A stretch of DNA of 64,000 nucleotides, taken from the NCBI RefSeq assembly GCF_963169125.1, contig NC_084794.1, positions 158,420,858 to 158,484,857 on the forward strand, given 5' to 3'. A model generated the notes under the pieces. The model saw only the letters and a list, made by a program, of their open reading frames with translations. It searched no databases and was not told the origin of the DNA. Origin of the DNA: Humulus lupulus. Taxonomy: Eukaryota > Streptophyta > Magnoliopsida > Rosales > Cannabaceae. Below, piece by piece: positions 44,216 through 54,145 of this stretch (position 1 is the first letter of the stretch; the number at the start of each line of letters is the position of its first letter). Made by a program: the position numbers and the translations under genes.

Positions 44216-46943
44216 CTAGGCTCCACCGGGCTGCCCCGTGGAGGTCGCCGTCTCGCCCTCCTGCTCAGCTACGACGGAGACTTCCCCAGTCTCAGAAGGT
44301 GCCTCTTTCTGGAGGCGAGCTTTAAACCCCTCCAGCAAGAGCTCCCAAACGTCCACTCCCAAGAAGGAGAAATCACCATCCGAGTTGTAGACCCAGCAGT
44401 GGTAGAGCATGTCCTCCATGGCGGAGCTGGAGGCTGCCTTCTCGGCTTCCAGGGCGGCCTTGGCCTCCTCGGCCCCAGCCTTCGCAGTGTCTAGCTCTGC
44501 CCACGCAGCGGCGAGGGCGTCTTTGGTGGCATCGGCCTCTTGAAGCTTAGGACGGGTTTCAGCCAGCTCGGCCTGCGCGGCCGCCAGGGCATCCTTGGCT
44601 TCCTTTTCCTTCTGTTGGGCCGTCTGCAAGGAAGTATGATGGGCGGCCAAGGCCATCTGATGCTCGCCCCTCATATCCTCGAGCTGGGCCTTGGCCCTGG
44701 CTATGCTCCGGTGAAGGGCCAAGACGCTCTGCAAAAACAAAAAGGCAACTGCCTTAGAAAAAAAAAAAGAGAGAGGAAAAACAGGGCAAGGCATAATAAT
44801 CAAAAATCATAGAAGGGTAAAGTCAGCTTACCGTTAAGGCCATGACCAATGACGATTCCATTACGCCCACCGGGCTTCTGGTTTCGATGGCCCGCAGCTC
44901 TCTCTCATTGAAGCGGTAGAAGTGGCTGACGGCGTAGCTCACCGTCTCATACACTGTCCCCCGAAAGACATCTGGAATCTTCTCCAGGTCCTGGGGGTCC
45001 ACCGGGATGTGTACCTCGGGGGGCATAGTTGCCGAGGCCCCGAGCTCCGCCCCTGTGTCTCGGACAAAGGCCGGAGCTCGCGGAGGGGGTGGGGGCATGT
45101 TCTCCACTGCAGCAGGAGGCGCAGTTTCCTCGGCCTGGGCAGCTGGGGGCTGCTCCTTCCCCTTTGCAGGAGACTTGGTTGGGGTCCCAGCGGCTTTCCT
45201 CGCCACCCAGAGCTTCTTCATTTTGGGCCCGGAGGCCCCAGCTGAGGAGTTCCCTCCAGTGAACATAGCTCGCAGATTTTTTCCCCCGGGCTGAGACATT
45301 TCCTCTGGCAAAACAAAGACAACTTCAATGTATCAGTAAGCAGCCATGCAAAAACAAAAAAACAAAGGGGAAAAAAGGCGAAATTCAAGTATATATATAT
45401 ATATACTAAAAGGAATCCTACCCCCCGAGCTAGAAGAGGAATCTATGGTTACGATTATCGGCCCCAGAGCTTCTGCGGGGGAATCTAAGACAATTACTTC
45501 TCGAGCTAGCGCGGGTTCTGGATCTGAGGCTGTCTCAGGACTAGACTCTTCTACGTATTGCCTAAGACCCGGAGCTACGACACCCTCCTGGAGTGATGGC
45601 CATGACCGAAGGTTAGTCCCATACTCCTCGAATAGGACCGACCTAAAGGCTAGGGTGTTGTCTACGACTATGGTACCCCTAGGGCGACTACTTTCGTAAT
45701 TCAGCACGAGCTGGTCGACGCATTGGAGCAGGGTTTCATCAAAGTCTGGGTCACTTCGATGGCGTTGGACGAGCTGTTTAGGATTGAACCTAGCTAGCCG
45801 GGGGTCTACAGTGGACCTATCTAAGTTCCTAAACATGTATGGGTTACCTTGGCCAGAGGGACCTACAGCTGCTCCGAACCAGATCCTCTCCTCGTCCGTC
45901 CTTTGGGCGACCTCCAGCGCCCGCTTCCTCGTCCTCACGAGGGGCACCTCGTCCTCCTCATCCTCATCACCCGCGACCTCCTCCTCGGGGATGGCTCTCA
46001 TCTCGCAAGCTGGGGGAGGCACCTGGGGTCTCCTCAGATTCAAAGTATGGCCTGGGGAGATCAGCTTGCAGGCCAGCATCATCTCGTCTGTCACGAGCTG
46101 GCGATAGTCCTTTTCACTGGGGGGCAAGCCTGCCAGTGTCTCGTATTGGCTCCCGAGGATCACAAACTTCTCTATCCTCGCGAAGATAGCTGCAGAATTA
46201 ATCTAAGTCAGAAATGGATACAGGGGGGGCTAACCGATACTTAACTTCTGAGCTAAGGTTGAAGGGCACTTACGAGGACGGTTGAAGTAGTGCAGCTCGC
46301 AGTTTCGGAACCCTGTCGACATAAAGAATTGGTCTTTGAAGTCGTTGGGGTGGCTGGGCAACTCGATGACCGCAGCCGTGTTGGGGAACCGGGTCAAATA
46401 ATAGAACCCGTCACCTCGCCCCCGCTGCTCCGGGCTGGCCTTGAGGCAAAAGAAATACAGAATGTCTACAGGAGTGGGGACCTCCCACTCCTGTTTCAAG
46501 AACAGGTATCTTAACCCCGCCAACAAGCGGTAAGAGTTGGGGGGGAGCTGGAATGGGGCCAACCTCACGTAGTTGAGGAAATTGGCGAAGTACTGGTCCA
46601 GTGGGAGGAAAGCCCCCGCCTTGAAATGTTCATCGCTCCAGGCCAAGACCTCATCAAGCGGCGCGCAACTCCGCTCGCCTTCTGTGGGAGGTCGGGCAAT
46701 CACGGATCCTCTCCCCAGCTCGATGTTATGGGAGAGGAATATTATGTTTACCCTCGCCTGGTCAGTGATCTTTGAGACGATCTTCTCCGCCTCGAAGAAC
46801 GCGTCGGGGGCCACCTCGAGCTCCCGTTCCACTGCTGGCCCGAAGTTGGGAATCGGGGATTCAGCCATCACCTCCTTTCCCTTGTTTTTTTGGGAGGACG
46901 AGCTGCCTACGGACTTCTTGGGAGCGTTCTTCTTGGGTCCCAT
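44216..46943 (-). CDS. Gypsy-2 antisense gene, intact, four coding exons
   Basis: Coding exons on minus: 46943-46274 (670 nt), 46189-45422 (768), 45304-44832 (473) and 44728-44216 (513). All introns are GT-AG with phases that join in frame, giving about 807 residues. Exon 1 (MGPKKNAPKKSVGSSSSQKN) has a basic, Ser-rich start, then a globular domain with LPLDQYFANFLNYVRLAPFQ and LPPNSYRLLAGL, like the plant 'putative gypsy type transposon' domain (PF04195). Exon 2 is mixed, with an acidic Asp/Glu run. Exon 3 is Pro/Ala-rich. Exon 4 is an Ala-rich coiled coil (~100 residues) ending YHCWVYNSDGDFSFL. No transposase or polymerase motif is seen. Function unknown; openness in a broken element suggests recent constraint. 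Confidence 0.8.
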
Positions 46944-46951
46944 CTGGTCGC

Positions 46952-47704
46952 CTAACGAACAAAAAGAAGAAATTTTAGAAAAAGGCGACCTAAAAACAGA
47001 GAAGAATCTGAATGTGTTTCCTTGACACGAGCTGAGGTAAGCCCAGCCCGTGGAGAGTGAGACCACGCGGTTCCATGAACACGTGCCTGTTCTCCCAACA
47101 GATCCCCGATTACTCGGAATTCGTGTGTCAGGAGGGTCAGGATAGAAATTTTCCTTGGAAGGAAAGTTTCAGTAGGTGAGAGGTGCAAAACCGCCTGTGA
47201 AGCGTGTCCCCTAAGCTACCCGGTTTTGCACCCAAAATACTGGATACTTTAAACCAGCATACCTAAAATCCTACCCATAAAACTTCCCCAGAAAACGCAC
47301 CCTATAAACCGTGCTCCTAAATGGTTTTCTACTACAAACGATACCCTAACCTAAAAGGCTTTCACCCTTCATGCCCACAAAAAACCAACAAAACCTTGCA
47401 TGCGGCTACAGTAAATATTTACCTAGGCTATAGTGAAAAATAATCTCAAAGCATGCACAGTCAAGAGACTTACAGAGTATTCTGGTTGGAGAGGGGATGA
47501 AGGGGTCGTCTGGGTTGAGGGCCTTGTCGGAGTAGATGATCCCAAAGCCTCAAGGGAGCCCTTGCACCTGAATTTATGGAACACCGAAGATGGTAACCGG
47601 AAGGAGCAAAGGGGGATTTTTGAGAGCAAGAAGAAGAGAAAATTCTGAAAATTTTCAAATGAACGGGTGGCCCATGCGTAAGGTGGCCACCCCTTTTATA
47701 TACG
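46952..47704 (-). promoter_or_regulatory. Promoter and 5'-UTR intron of the Gypsy-2 antisense gene
   Basis: The minus strand has TATATAAAAGG within 47692-47704. About 190 nt past the expected start is a donor TCT|GTAAGT (intron from 47473), and an acceptor TTCGTTAG at 46952 lies 8 nt before the ATG at 46943. The resulting 5'-UTR intron is ~520 nt. The arrangement matches Gypsy-3 (TATAAG at 50165, intron 50331-50774). Inferred from sequence only. Confidence 0.6.
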
Positions 47705-47952
47705 TGAAAGGCCACGTGAGGAGGGCCGTTGGATTTCCCTGATGTGGGATCCAAGGCTCTCCACTCAAAAGACGAAACGACGGCTGAGTATAGGCTAGGC
47801 CATTTAATGTGGTTCTCGGAAGACGTACCGTCACCAACCACGATGTTCCACGTATTCGGCGCCTGCGTAAAATGTGGAATATGAAGAGTTCATGGGGAAG
47901 CCTAAAAGCCCCTACTGTGGCCCTATGTGACGTCATGTACCACGAGCAGGGG

Positions 47953-47965
47953 CTTGGGGGGCAAA
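47953..47965 (+). other. Gypsy-2 polypurine tract
   Basis: CTTGGGGGGCAAA directly before the 3' LTR start TGTACGCC. Confidence 0.92.
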
Positions 47966-48713
47966 TGTACGCCCTGATTTTCCCACGGGCTGAGATACGG
48001 CCTAACCATGTCTACCACGTGGACATCCCCAAGACCGGAGCTGCCATCGTAAGATCTTACCCCCTTAGCTCGGGGTAACCTAAAGGTTCGCCAAGATTAC
48101 TTAAGGACCGAGTCTGGACTCTGAAGGCCACAGGTCGAGGGAAGTATCCAGCTCGTGGTACGAGCTAGAGTTGGAGCTGTGACCTTTTATAAAGTCAACC
48201 ACGCAAGGTAAACATGCATATATCAGACATCACGTGTCTGATATATCCCTGACTTCTCGGGCACGCAGCATGAACGTGCGTATTCTGGCACCCACGACTT
48301 GGTTAGGCCGTGCGGCCCATTTTCCCCCTTACCTATTGATTAGACCACACTTCATGTGTCAAGTTTTAGGAATTAATCATGAATGTCACAAAATTGACAT
48401 GATAGGTAAGAAAGGTCACGGGATGACCTTCTTACCAACTCCCAGGTGCCCTCTCCTATAAATATGGAGACCCTGGGAGTTGGAGAGGGTTGGATTCTAT
48501 TGTGTAAGGAAATACCCTGTAAAAGAATACCAAGCATATAGCAATAATATTGAATGGTGGAGTAGAAGGATTTTAACCTTTGAACCACCTAAAAAAATGT
48601 GATTGTGTCACCAGTCCATTTACAAAGATCATTCATCTATTTCGGTTCAACATAAGCACTAATCCCTTCCTCTTATTTTCTTAATTACCTGTTGGCGAAG
48701 AACCGCGTCAACA
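47966..48713 (+). repeat. Gypsy-2 3' LTR (748 bp)
   Basis: Nearly identical to 35311-36069; followed by the TSD ATAAC at 48714-48718. Confidence 0.96.
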
Positions 48714-48871
48714 ATAACAAAAGTGAGTCTTTAAACACATTTAATAAACATAATCATGCATACTTAACCATATAATCATATAAATCAATTAATTCACAAT
48801 TAATTACCCCACGTTTCTTCCCAACACGATAATCAAAGCACTAATCATATTAGGAGTTTCGGGACACTACA

Positions 48872-49332
48872 ACTTTAGTGAAACCATTATGGTTTTTGAA
48901 CCTCTTCATGCCTAACCAGTTTCACTTTGTATTTGACCAATCATAACAACTTCAACAACAAAACAAACAAAAAAATGGAGAAAAAGAGCAGAAGGGGGAC
49001 CTCAACGTATGATGAATATCTGCATCCTCGTGGCACCCAGATCTCGGCAAACAGTGCACCAGATCTTGTTGACGATGTTGAAGCTCAGCCCAGCATTAAC
49101 AAAGCCCTTCCTTGATAGCGTCGACAAAGTCCCCCTATCCCCAGCTTGCCATCGTCACCTCAGTCTCTCCTCTCCCCAACTCATTAGTGTCGAAGTTCAA
49201 CTTAGACAATGAATCATGCGACCGTCCATGGAAACCCAAATTTGGGTTATGTATTATGTATCATTTTGTGTATTAGGAATTTTAGCATTTAGGACTTATT
49301 TGTATTTAGTTTTAATATTTTATTTTATTTGT
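48872..49332. other. Unassigned segment between an LTR and Gypsy-3
   Basis: Not repeated elsewhere in the window. A small plus ORF starts at 48975 (MEKKSRRGTSTYDEYLHPRG, 46 codons) with no recognised family. The right part is AT-rich and continues after Gypsy-3 at 61039, so it is the pre-insertion flank of Gypsy-3. Confidence 0.4.
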
Positions 49333-49931
49333 TGTTGACCCTGATTTTGGGCAACTGACACGGAGTCAAAATACGCTTGACGTGGATGAATGCGTTGAAA
49401 AGAACGTGATGACGAAAATAATAAGAACATGATATTTTATAGTGGTTCGGCCCCAGAATCTGGTAATAACCTACGTCCACTTAGATTGTTATTGATGTGA
49501 GATCCAAAGGAGTGATCAAAGAACTAGGGTTCAATGAGTTTCACCAACCTCTGAAGGACAATACAATGTGACTAATTTGATGACTCTAATCTCAAGTGAT
49601 CTAGAAATTATAAAAGAAAAAAGGATCCCCTTCCTTGAGCCCTCCTCTTCTATTTAGAAGCTTAGGGAAGATTTCATTGATTTGTTACAGATATTATTTC
49701 CTAAATAATCAGATACTCAGGAAATCATGGGAGATCATTTCGGATTCCATCATAACTGCTTAAGATCTTCTCCGCGTATAATGCGCATACGACCAGCCTG
49801 GTCGTATGAAGAAACCGGTCGCGTGACACTGGGTGTCTTCCTGGTCGATAGTCGAGCTTAGATTATGCCAGATGTCAGCCACGTGTAATTAATGCTTGCC
49901 ATGTTATTTACTTCTGATTTTTGGGATAACA
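49333..49931 (-). repeat. Gypsy-3 3' LTR (599 bp)
   Basis: Plus reads TGTTGACCCTG...GGGATAACA. It contains a near-perfect palindrome at 49786-49808, 11-bp arms CATACGACCAG / CTGGTCGTATG around one base. Confidence 0.95.
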
Positions 49932-49944
49932 TTTGCTCCCCAAG
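49932..49944 (-). other. Gypsy-3 polypurine tract
   Basis: The minus strand reads CTTGGGGAGCAAA, directly before the LTR start TGTTATCCC. Confidence 0.9.
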
Positions 49945-50164
49945 TTTGTTTAGTGCGACCAGCAATAAAGAAACTTAAGGGAACAACCGTTCACCTTCCC
50001 ATGACGTCTGTCAGAATCCCAGTGCATTTTCAAAAACCGTGACATAATTATGTCTAATCAAGCCTTTTCGGTTTCCAAAAAGGCAATCTGACGACTTGTC
50101 CATTTCCCCACGTTTCGAAAGTGGGAAGTGATGATTACTGCCTTTTGGTTGTCCCTTCGATCCC

Positions 50165-50774
50165 TATAAGTAGGCCTTTCTTCTCTTGTAAGAAATTTTT
50201 ACCCATCACCTTTGCCAAAATCTTCAAGAACTTGCACTAGGGTTCAGAGCTTTGAAAACCAGTCCGACGTCTTGCCGCAGGTCTTCCGATTCAAGTTTCC
50301 ATCTTTCTCCGAATCTCCATTTTCGTACAGGTAAGAACTTCGTTCTTTAAGCTTTCTATTACGCCATGCATGCCGTCTTTATGCTCTAATAAGTCTGCGT
50401 TCTTGAATAGGGTTTTCTTAGGGTTTTTGGTATAAACCATCTATTTCTAGGTAAAAGTGTGTTTTATGCCTTGTATAGGTTAGGTCGATACCTCGATATA
50501 TAGAATCTCTGATTTAGGACGTTAGGTTGACGAAAGATTCAACCTTTAAGCCAAGTGAAAAAACCGAAATTTTTTCCCACCCTTCAGGAGTCGAAAAAGT
50601 TCTTTTCAGAAAACATTTGTCTTTCCTTTTTCGATTTTATCCGTCTTTTAAGCTTCCCACGTTGAAGTTAGTGTAGGATTATGATGCTGCTGGTTATTCA
50701 GGCATGAGCAACGTTATCCCAGCTCCTCCTATTACTTCGCGGATTGTCTTATCTCCTCCATTGTTTGTTTGCAG
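50165..50774 (+). promoter_or_regulatory. Promoter and 5'-UTR intron of the Gypsy-3 antisense gene
   Basis: TATA-like CCCTATAAGTAGG at about 50163-50174. A donor CAG|GTAAGA begins an intron at 50331, and the acceptor TTTGCAG ends at 50774, 5 nt before the ATG at 50780. The first UTR exon would be ~135-140 nt and the intron 444 nt. Confidence 0.6.
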
Positions 50775-50779
50775 TTCAT

Positions 50780-53401
50780 ATGCAAGACCCTTGGGGGGGA
50801 GAAAGACCTATCGAAGATGAACTCTTAGCCCAACTACTCGAAGGCGAAGAGAACCCATCCACGCTGATTCCAGAAATTCCATTTTCATGCTCTAACCCAA
50901 ATCCTCCACCAACTCCTACTCAGGAAATGGCCAGAACAAAAACCAAGGCTAGAAAAAGACGCAACCCTTACTCTCCAAGTCAGCCTCCTGCTGATGCTCC
51001 CTCGACCAGTGGTCGAGGTGAATTCCCTCCTGAAACCGAAGTTCAGAGGCATGCCCGTCCTCGCCATGCCAACCAGCCGGCTGTCGAGTGGCATGTGGTA
51101 CCCCCAAGTACGGTGACAATTTGCATGATCAGCAACTATTTAAATAAGTATAATCTGACGGGGGTGACCCTAGTCAGGCCTTCCTTTGACCAGCGGGCCA
51201 ACCTGCCAGGGGGGGCTTATAGCGCCTGGTCGAGATACCACATCGAGGCAGGTGCTACCCTGCCTCTTCATACATTTTTCCAAGGGGTGGTAAACTACTT
51301 TGGGGTGGCCCCTTTTCAAATTACCCCGAACGGGTATAGGATGCTGGCCGCGCTCTATATCCTTTATAAACACAAGAAATGGCCAGCTCCTTCTCCTCAC
51401 GAGGTCAATTATCTATTTGACCTCAAGTCCAACCCCAACCAAGACGGTACGGGGTTCTTCCATTTTTTCCACCAGGAGACCGGACGCACCTTTCTGTCCG
51501 ATACCACCCATATCTCCAACGTGGGGAAGTATCATATGGAGTACTTCCTCACGCCCGACATCGCCGCGAACAATCGGCCTTCACCCGAGGAGGTAAGGAA
51601 AATAATGATCCTTAAAACAGTAGTTCCCGCGATTTAAGTCTTTCTTGTCATAATACTTCACTGTTCCATTTGTGTTCCAGGTCCATGGTTACGCCCGACC
51701 CCCACTCCAGGAATGGATTCGAGGGCAACACTCTTAGCCAGTACGCCAAATGCGGCTAAGAGTGTAAAAAACTTGATCAATGAGGCTAACCTTAGGTTGG
51801 CTGGCCTTAAGGGCTCCCAACCTGCGACCAGCGAACCCACGGCGGGTGGTGTTCACGCTGATGTGGGAGCTGGGCAGGGACCCGAGCAGCAACCTCAGGC
51901 GCCTCCTCCAAGAAGGAGGCCAACTGGGGTTACAATCAGGGAACCTGCTGTTCCCCACCAAGCAGTAGAACCGTCGGTCCCCAAGGGCAAGGGGAAACAA
52001 AAGGTTGTTGAGCCTACCGAACAGTCTGACGACTCGTCGGAAGTAAACGGTATATCATTCTCGTTTTTGAATAATCTGCCAATTCCTTCCCATCTATTTG
52101 ATGGGGACGGCAACTTTAGGAACGCCCCTTCTTTAAACTCAGATTTCTTCCAGGAACTAGGTAGTTCAGTAGATAATGTTACGACCAGTAGGTGTAGCTC
52201 GGGTATTTTACTTGTAATCCTTTAACTTTGATCTCTGCTCCTCGTGACCTTTTTAATCTAACTGTTCGAATTGTTTTCCTTTGCGCAGGCATGGACTCCG
52301 GGGACTTCTTCGAACATTACCAAGCTGCTGCCGCTGCTGCTTCTGTCCTAAAGGACAACAAATGGGCTCGAGGGGAAAGCAGCAAGACCCCTTCAAAGAA
52401 GGCCCGAACGGAGGATACTCCTAGCGCCGGCCCCTCTAAGGAAAATATGACGCCTCCTCCTCCCACCGAACAGTCGACGCCCGCGCCTGAGAATCCACAG
52501 CCTTCTTCCAGGGCTGCTGGTAGAGAGACTCTGGACAACTCGTCCGAAGGCTCCCTGTCCAGCCTCGTGGTCAGATCGGCTAGGGAGAGAATCTACAAGC
52601 TCTCGAAGCACAGACGCAGCCAGGCCGCCATCAACGAAACTGCCTCAATGGAGGCCGACCAAATCATCAACAGGGGCTGAATGAGATAGCCAGCGTAAGT
52701 CTCTTTCTGTTGTTTCATCATTTATTCTGACTTCTATTCCTTACTTTTTCGTTCTTTGTTTTCAGGGACTGCTGTCTTTGACTGCTGGCTGGCGCCGTAC
52801 TGGGGCACTGGTTTCCCGCGGGAAGAACTTTGACTCCAGGCTTGCTCAGTCCAAGCAAGCACTTGAGGATGAGAAGAAAAAGCTGCTCGAGGAGAACCAG
52901 GAGCTGTCCAAGCTGAACGAATAGTTATGCGAGGTCCAAGCCACCCTTACCCAGGAGCTTCAGGAAAGTCAAGGGGCTCTGAAGAAAGCTATCGACGAGC
53001 GGCACAAATGGAGGGAGCATTCTATACTCCACACCCAAGAGTGTAAACAGCTCACACTCGATCTGACCGCCAGCAGGGATGAGGCAAAGAAGCTTGAGGA
53101 GCGGGTGCGCGAACTCGAGGGGCGAGTACAGGAGCTAGAGGAGGATAGTGCCAAAACTCTTAAGAAGTACAAGGAAGCCACCTTCCTTTGCTTCTACGAC
53201 TTCTAGAGGCACAATCGGGAGGCCAACATTGACTATCTCTCCGAGCGACTGCAAAGGACGCTGATGGTGCAGTGCGCTGTTTGGTTGGAGGCGGAAGAGA
53301 GAGCCAAGGCCAAAACCTCTACTGCTGATGCTGCAGCTGGACCTTCGGCTGATCAGAATGCTCCTAACCCAGAGGACCCTCCTGCTCCCCAGCAAAATTA
53401 A
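50780..53401 (+). pseudogene. Gypsy-3 antisense gene (4 coding exons), slightly damaged
   Basis: The gene runs opposite to gag-pol. Exons: 50780-51592, 51681-52202, 52289-52694 and 52766-53401, with GT-AG borders. Starts MQDPWGGERPIEDELLAQLL. The exon 1 domain has GVTLVRPSFDQRANLPGG, LPLHTFFQGVVNYFGV and APFQITPNGYRMLAAL (PF04195-like). Exon 3 has a basic KKARTED tract and RERIYKLSKHRRSQ. Exon 4 is a coiled coil (KKLLEENQELSKLNE, then EERVRELEGRVQELEEDS) ending LCFYDF-stop-RHNREANIDYL. One-base losses near 51573 and 52670 and TAGs at 52922 and near 53204 break it. Any of these could be sequencing error, but four together suggest decay. Confidence 0.78.
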
Positions 53402-53511
53402 TATATATTTTTTTATATATATTTAGCTTTTATGGCCTACGGGTCTTTTTGTAAAGACAATTTTTTTCTTTTATTGCTGCGAGGGCAGCTCTTTTGCTTA
53501 TGCTTGAATAA

Positions 53512-53808
53512 TTACATCCGAGTGGTACTGCTCGTGGTGCAAAGGTTTTTTTTCTTTTAATTTCATATTTACATCCAAGCATTAATGCTCGCGGTGTAAA
53601 CGTCTGCCTTTTTGATATTATAATGTTTCTTTTATTATAATACATGTTCGCACGACCGAACTTAGCATAATACTTTGGTTTGATTTTTCAAAACATAAAT
53701 TTTCGAAAAATGTTCTAAGTACCGTAGCATGCTTTCACTTATTTTGTTCATGTGTTTACGTACCTCATGGTACGCTTTGCTATCGATGTACCTTATATGC
53801 CCCCCAAG
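53512..53808. promoter_or_regulatory. Gypsy-3 hairpin repeats and post-integrase PPT-like tract
   Basis: Two copies of a ~31-bp imperfect palindrome lie at 53512-53543 and 53568-53600 (TTACATCC-...-GGTGTAAA with inner GAGNNNTACTGCTC or AGCATTAATGCT), alike to 28690-28720. On minus, CTTGGGGGGCA lies at 53798-53808, between the integrase stop (54146) and the hairpins. Confidence 0.5.
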
Positions 53809-54145
53809 TGATCGAGGAGCTTTAGGTCCTTTGTCACTTGCCTTGACCACGACCTGTGCGAACATTACTGCTCGTTGCAAATTTTAACTCTTGTAATACA
53901 GCAAAACAACACACATAATGAACAAATACTTGTAAAAATAAATTTACAAAGGTTGGCAAGAATGAATGGCTGCGCATAGTCCCTTATAATCTCGTATTAA
54001 AAATGGACTAATCATGTCTTTATGAGTGATCCTAAAAAAAGGATCTTACATTTATAAGCGATTAGCCATACAACGTGGCTAACCCTTTTTCCAAAACTTG
54101 TAAAATGTAGAATTTAATACAAGCCAGTCCTTTGAAAAGGGTTGT

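Larger units (their letters stand above)
35311..48713 (+). mobile_element. Gypsy-2: youngest full-length Tat-lineage element (13.4 kb)
   Basis: LTRs 35311-36069 and 47966-48713, PBS 36073, PPT ending 47965, perfect TSD ATAAC at 35306-35310 and 48714-48718. The LTRs differ by ten substitutions and one 11-bp indel by eye (about 1.3%). Order: gag, PR-RT-RH-second RH-INT, PPT-like tract, 13-copy tandem array, then an open four-exon antisense gene. Gag has shifts and pol has two nonsense codons, so it is not autonomous as it stands. The antisense gene is intact. Confidence 0.96.
34346..48871 (-). repeat. LTR-A relative split by Gypsy-2
   Basis: Pieces are 34346-35310 and 48714-48871. On plus it ends GTTTCGGGACACTACA, so the minus strand begins TGTAGTGTCCC, close to but distinct from LTR-A's TGTAACGACCC. 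It shares ATATCCACATAATAATGTGG with 24173-26571 near 35217. 34365-34440 holds a short direct duplication (ATATAACCATTATACATCAT type). Its other LTR edge was not found; the junction with the previous LTR-A piece near 34345 is approximate. Confidence 0.6.

Noticed and set aside
45390..45406. (AT)n tract as a functional element
   Set aside because: Simple microsatellite in intron 2 of the antisense gene; nothing else supports a role.
44540..46244. Several plus-strand ORFs of 90-130 codons opposite the Gypsy-2 antisense gene
   Set aside because: They are shadows of the GC-rich minus-strand exons; the minus frame has the splice sites, homology to Gypsy-1 and -3, and coherent domains.
48975..49115. 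Small ORF MEKKSRRGTSTYDEYLHPRG as a gene
   Set aside because: Short, no recognised family, no promoter or repeat support; kept only as unassigned sequence.
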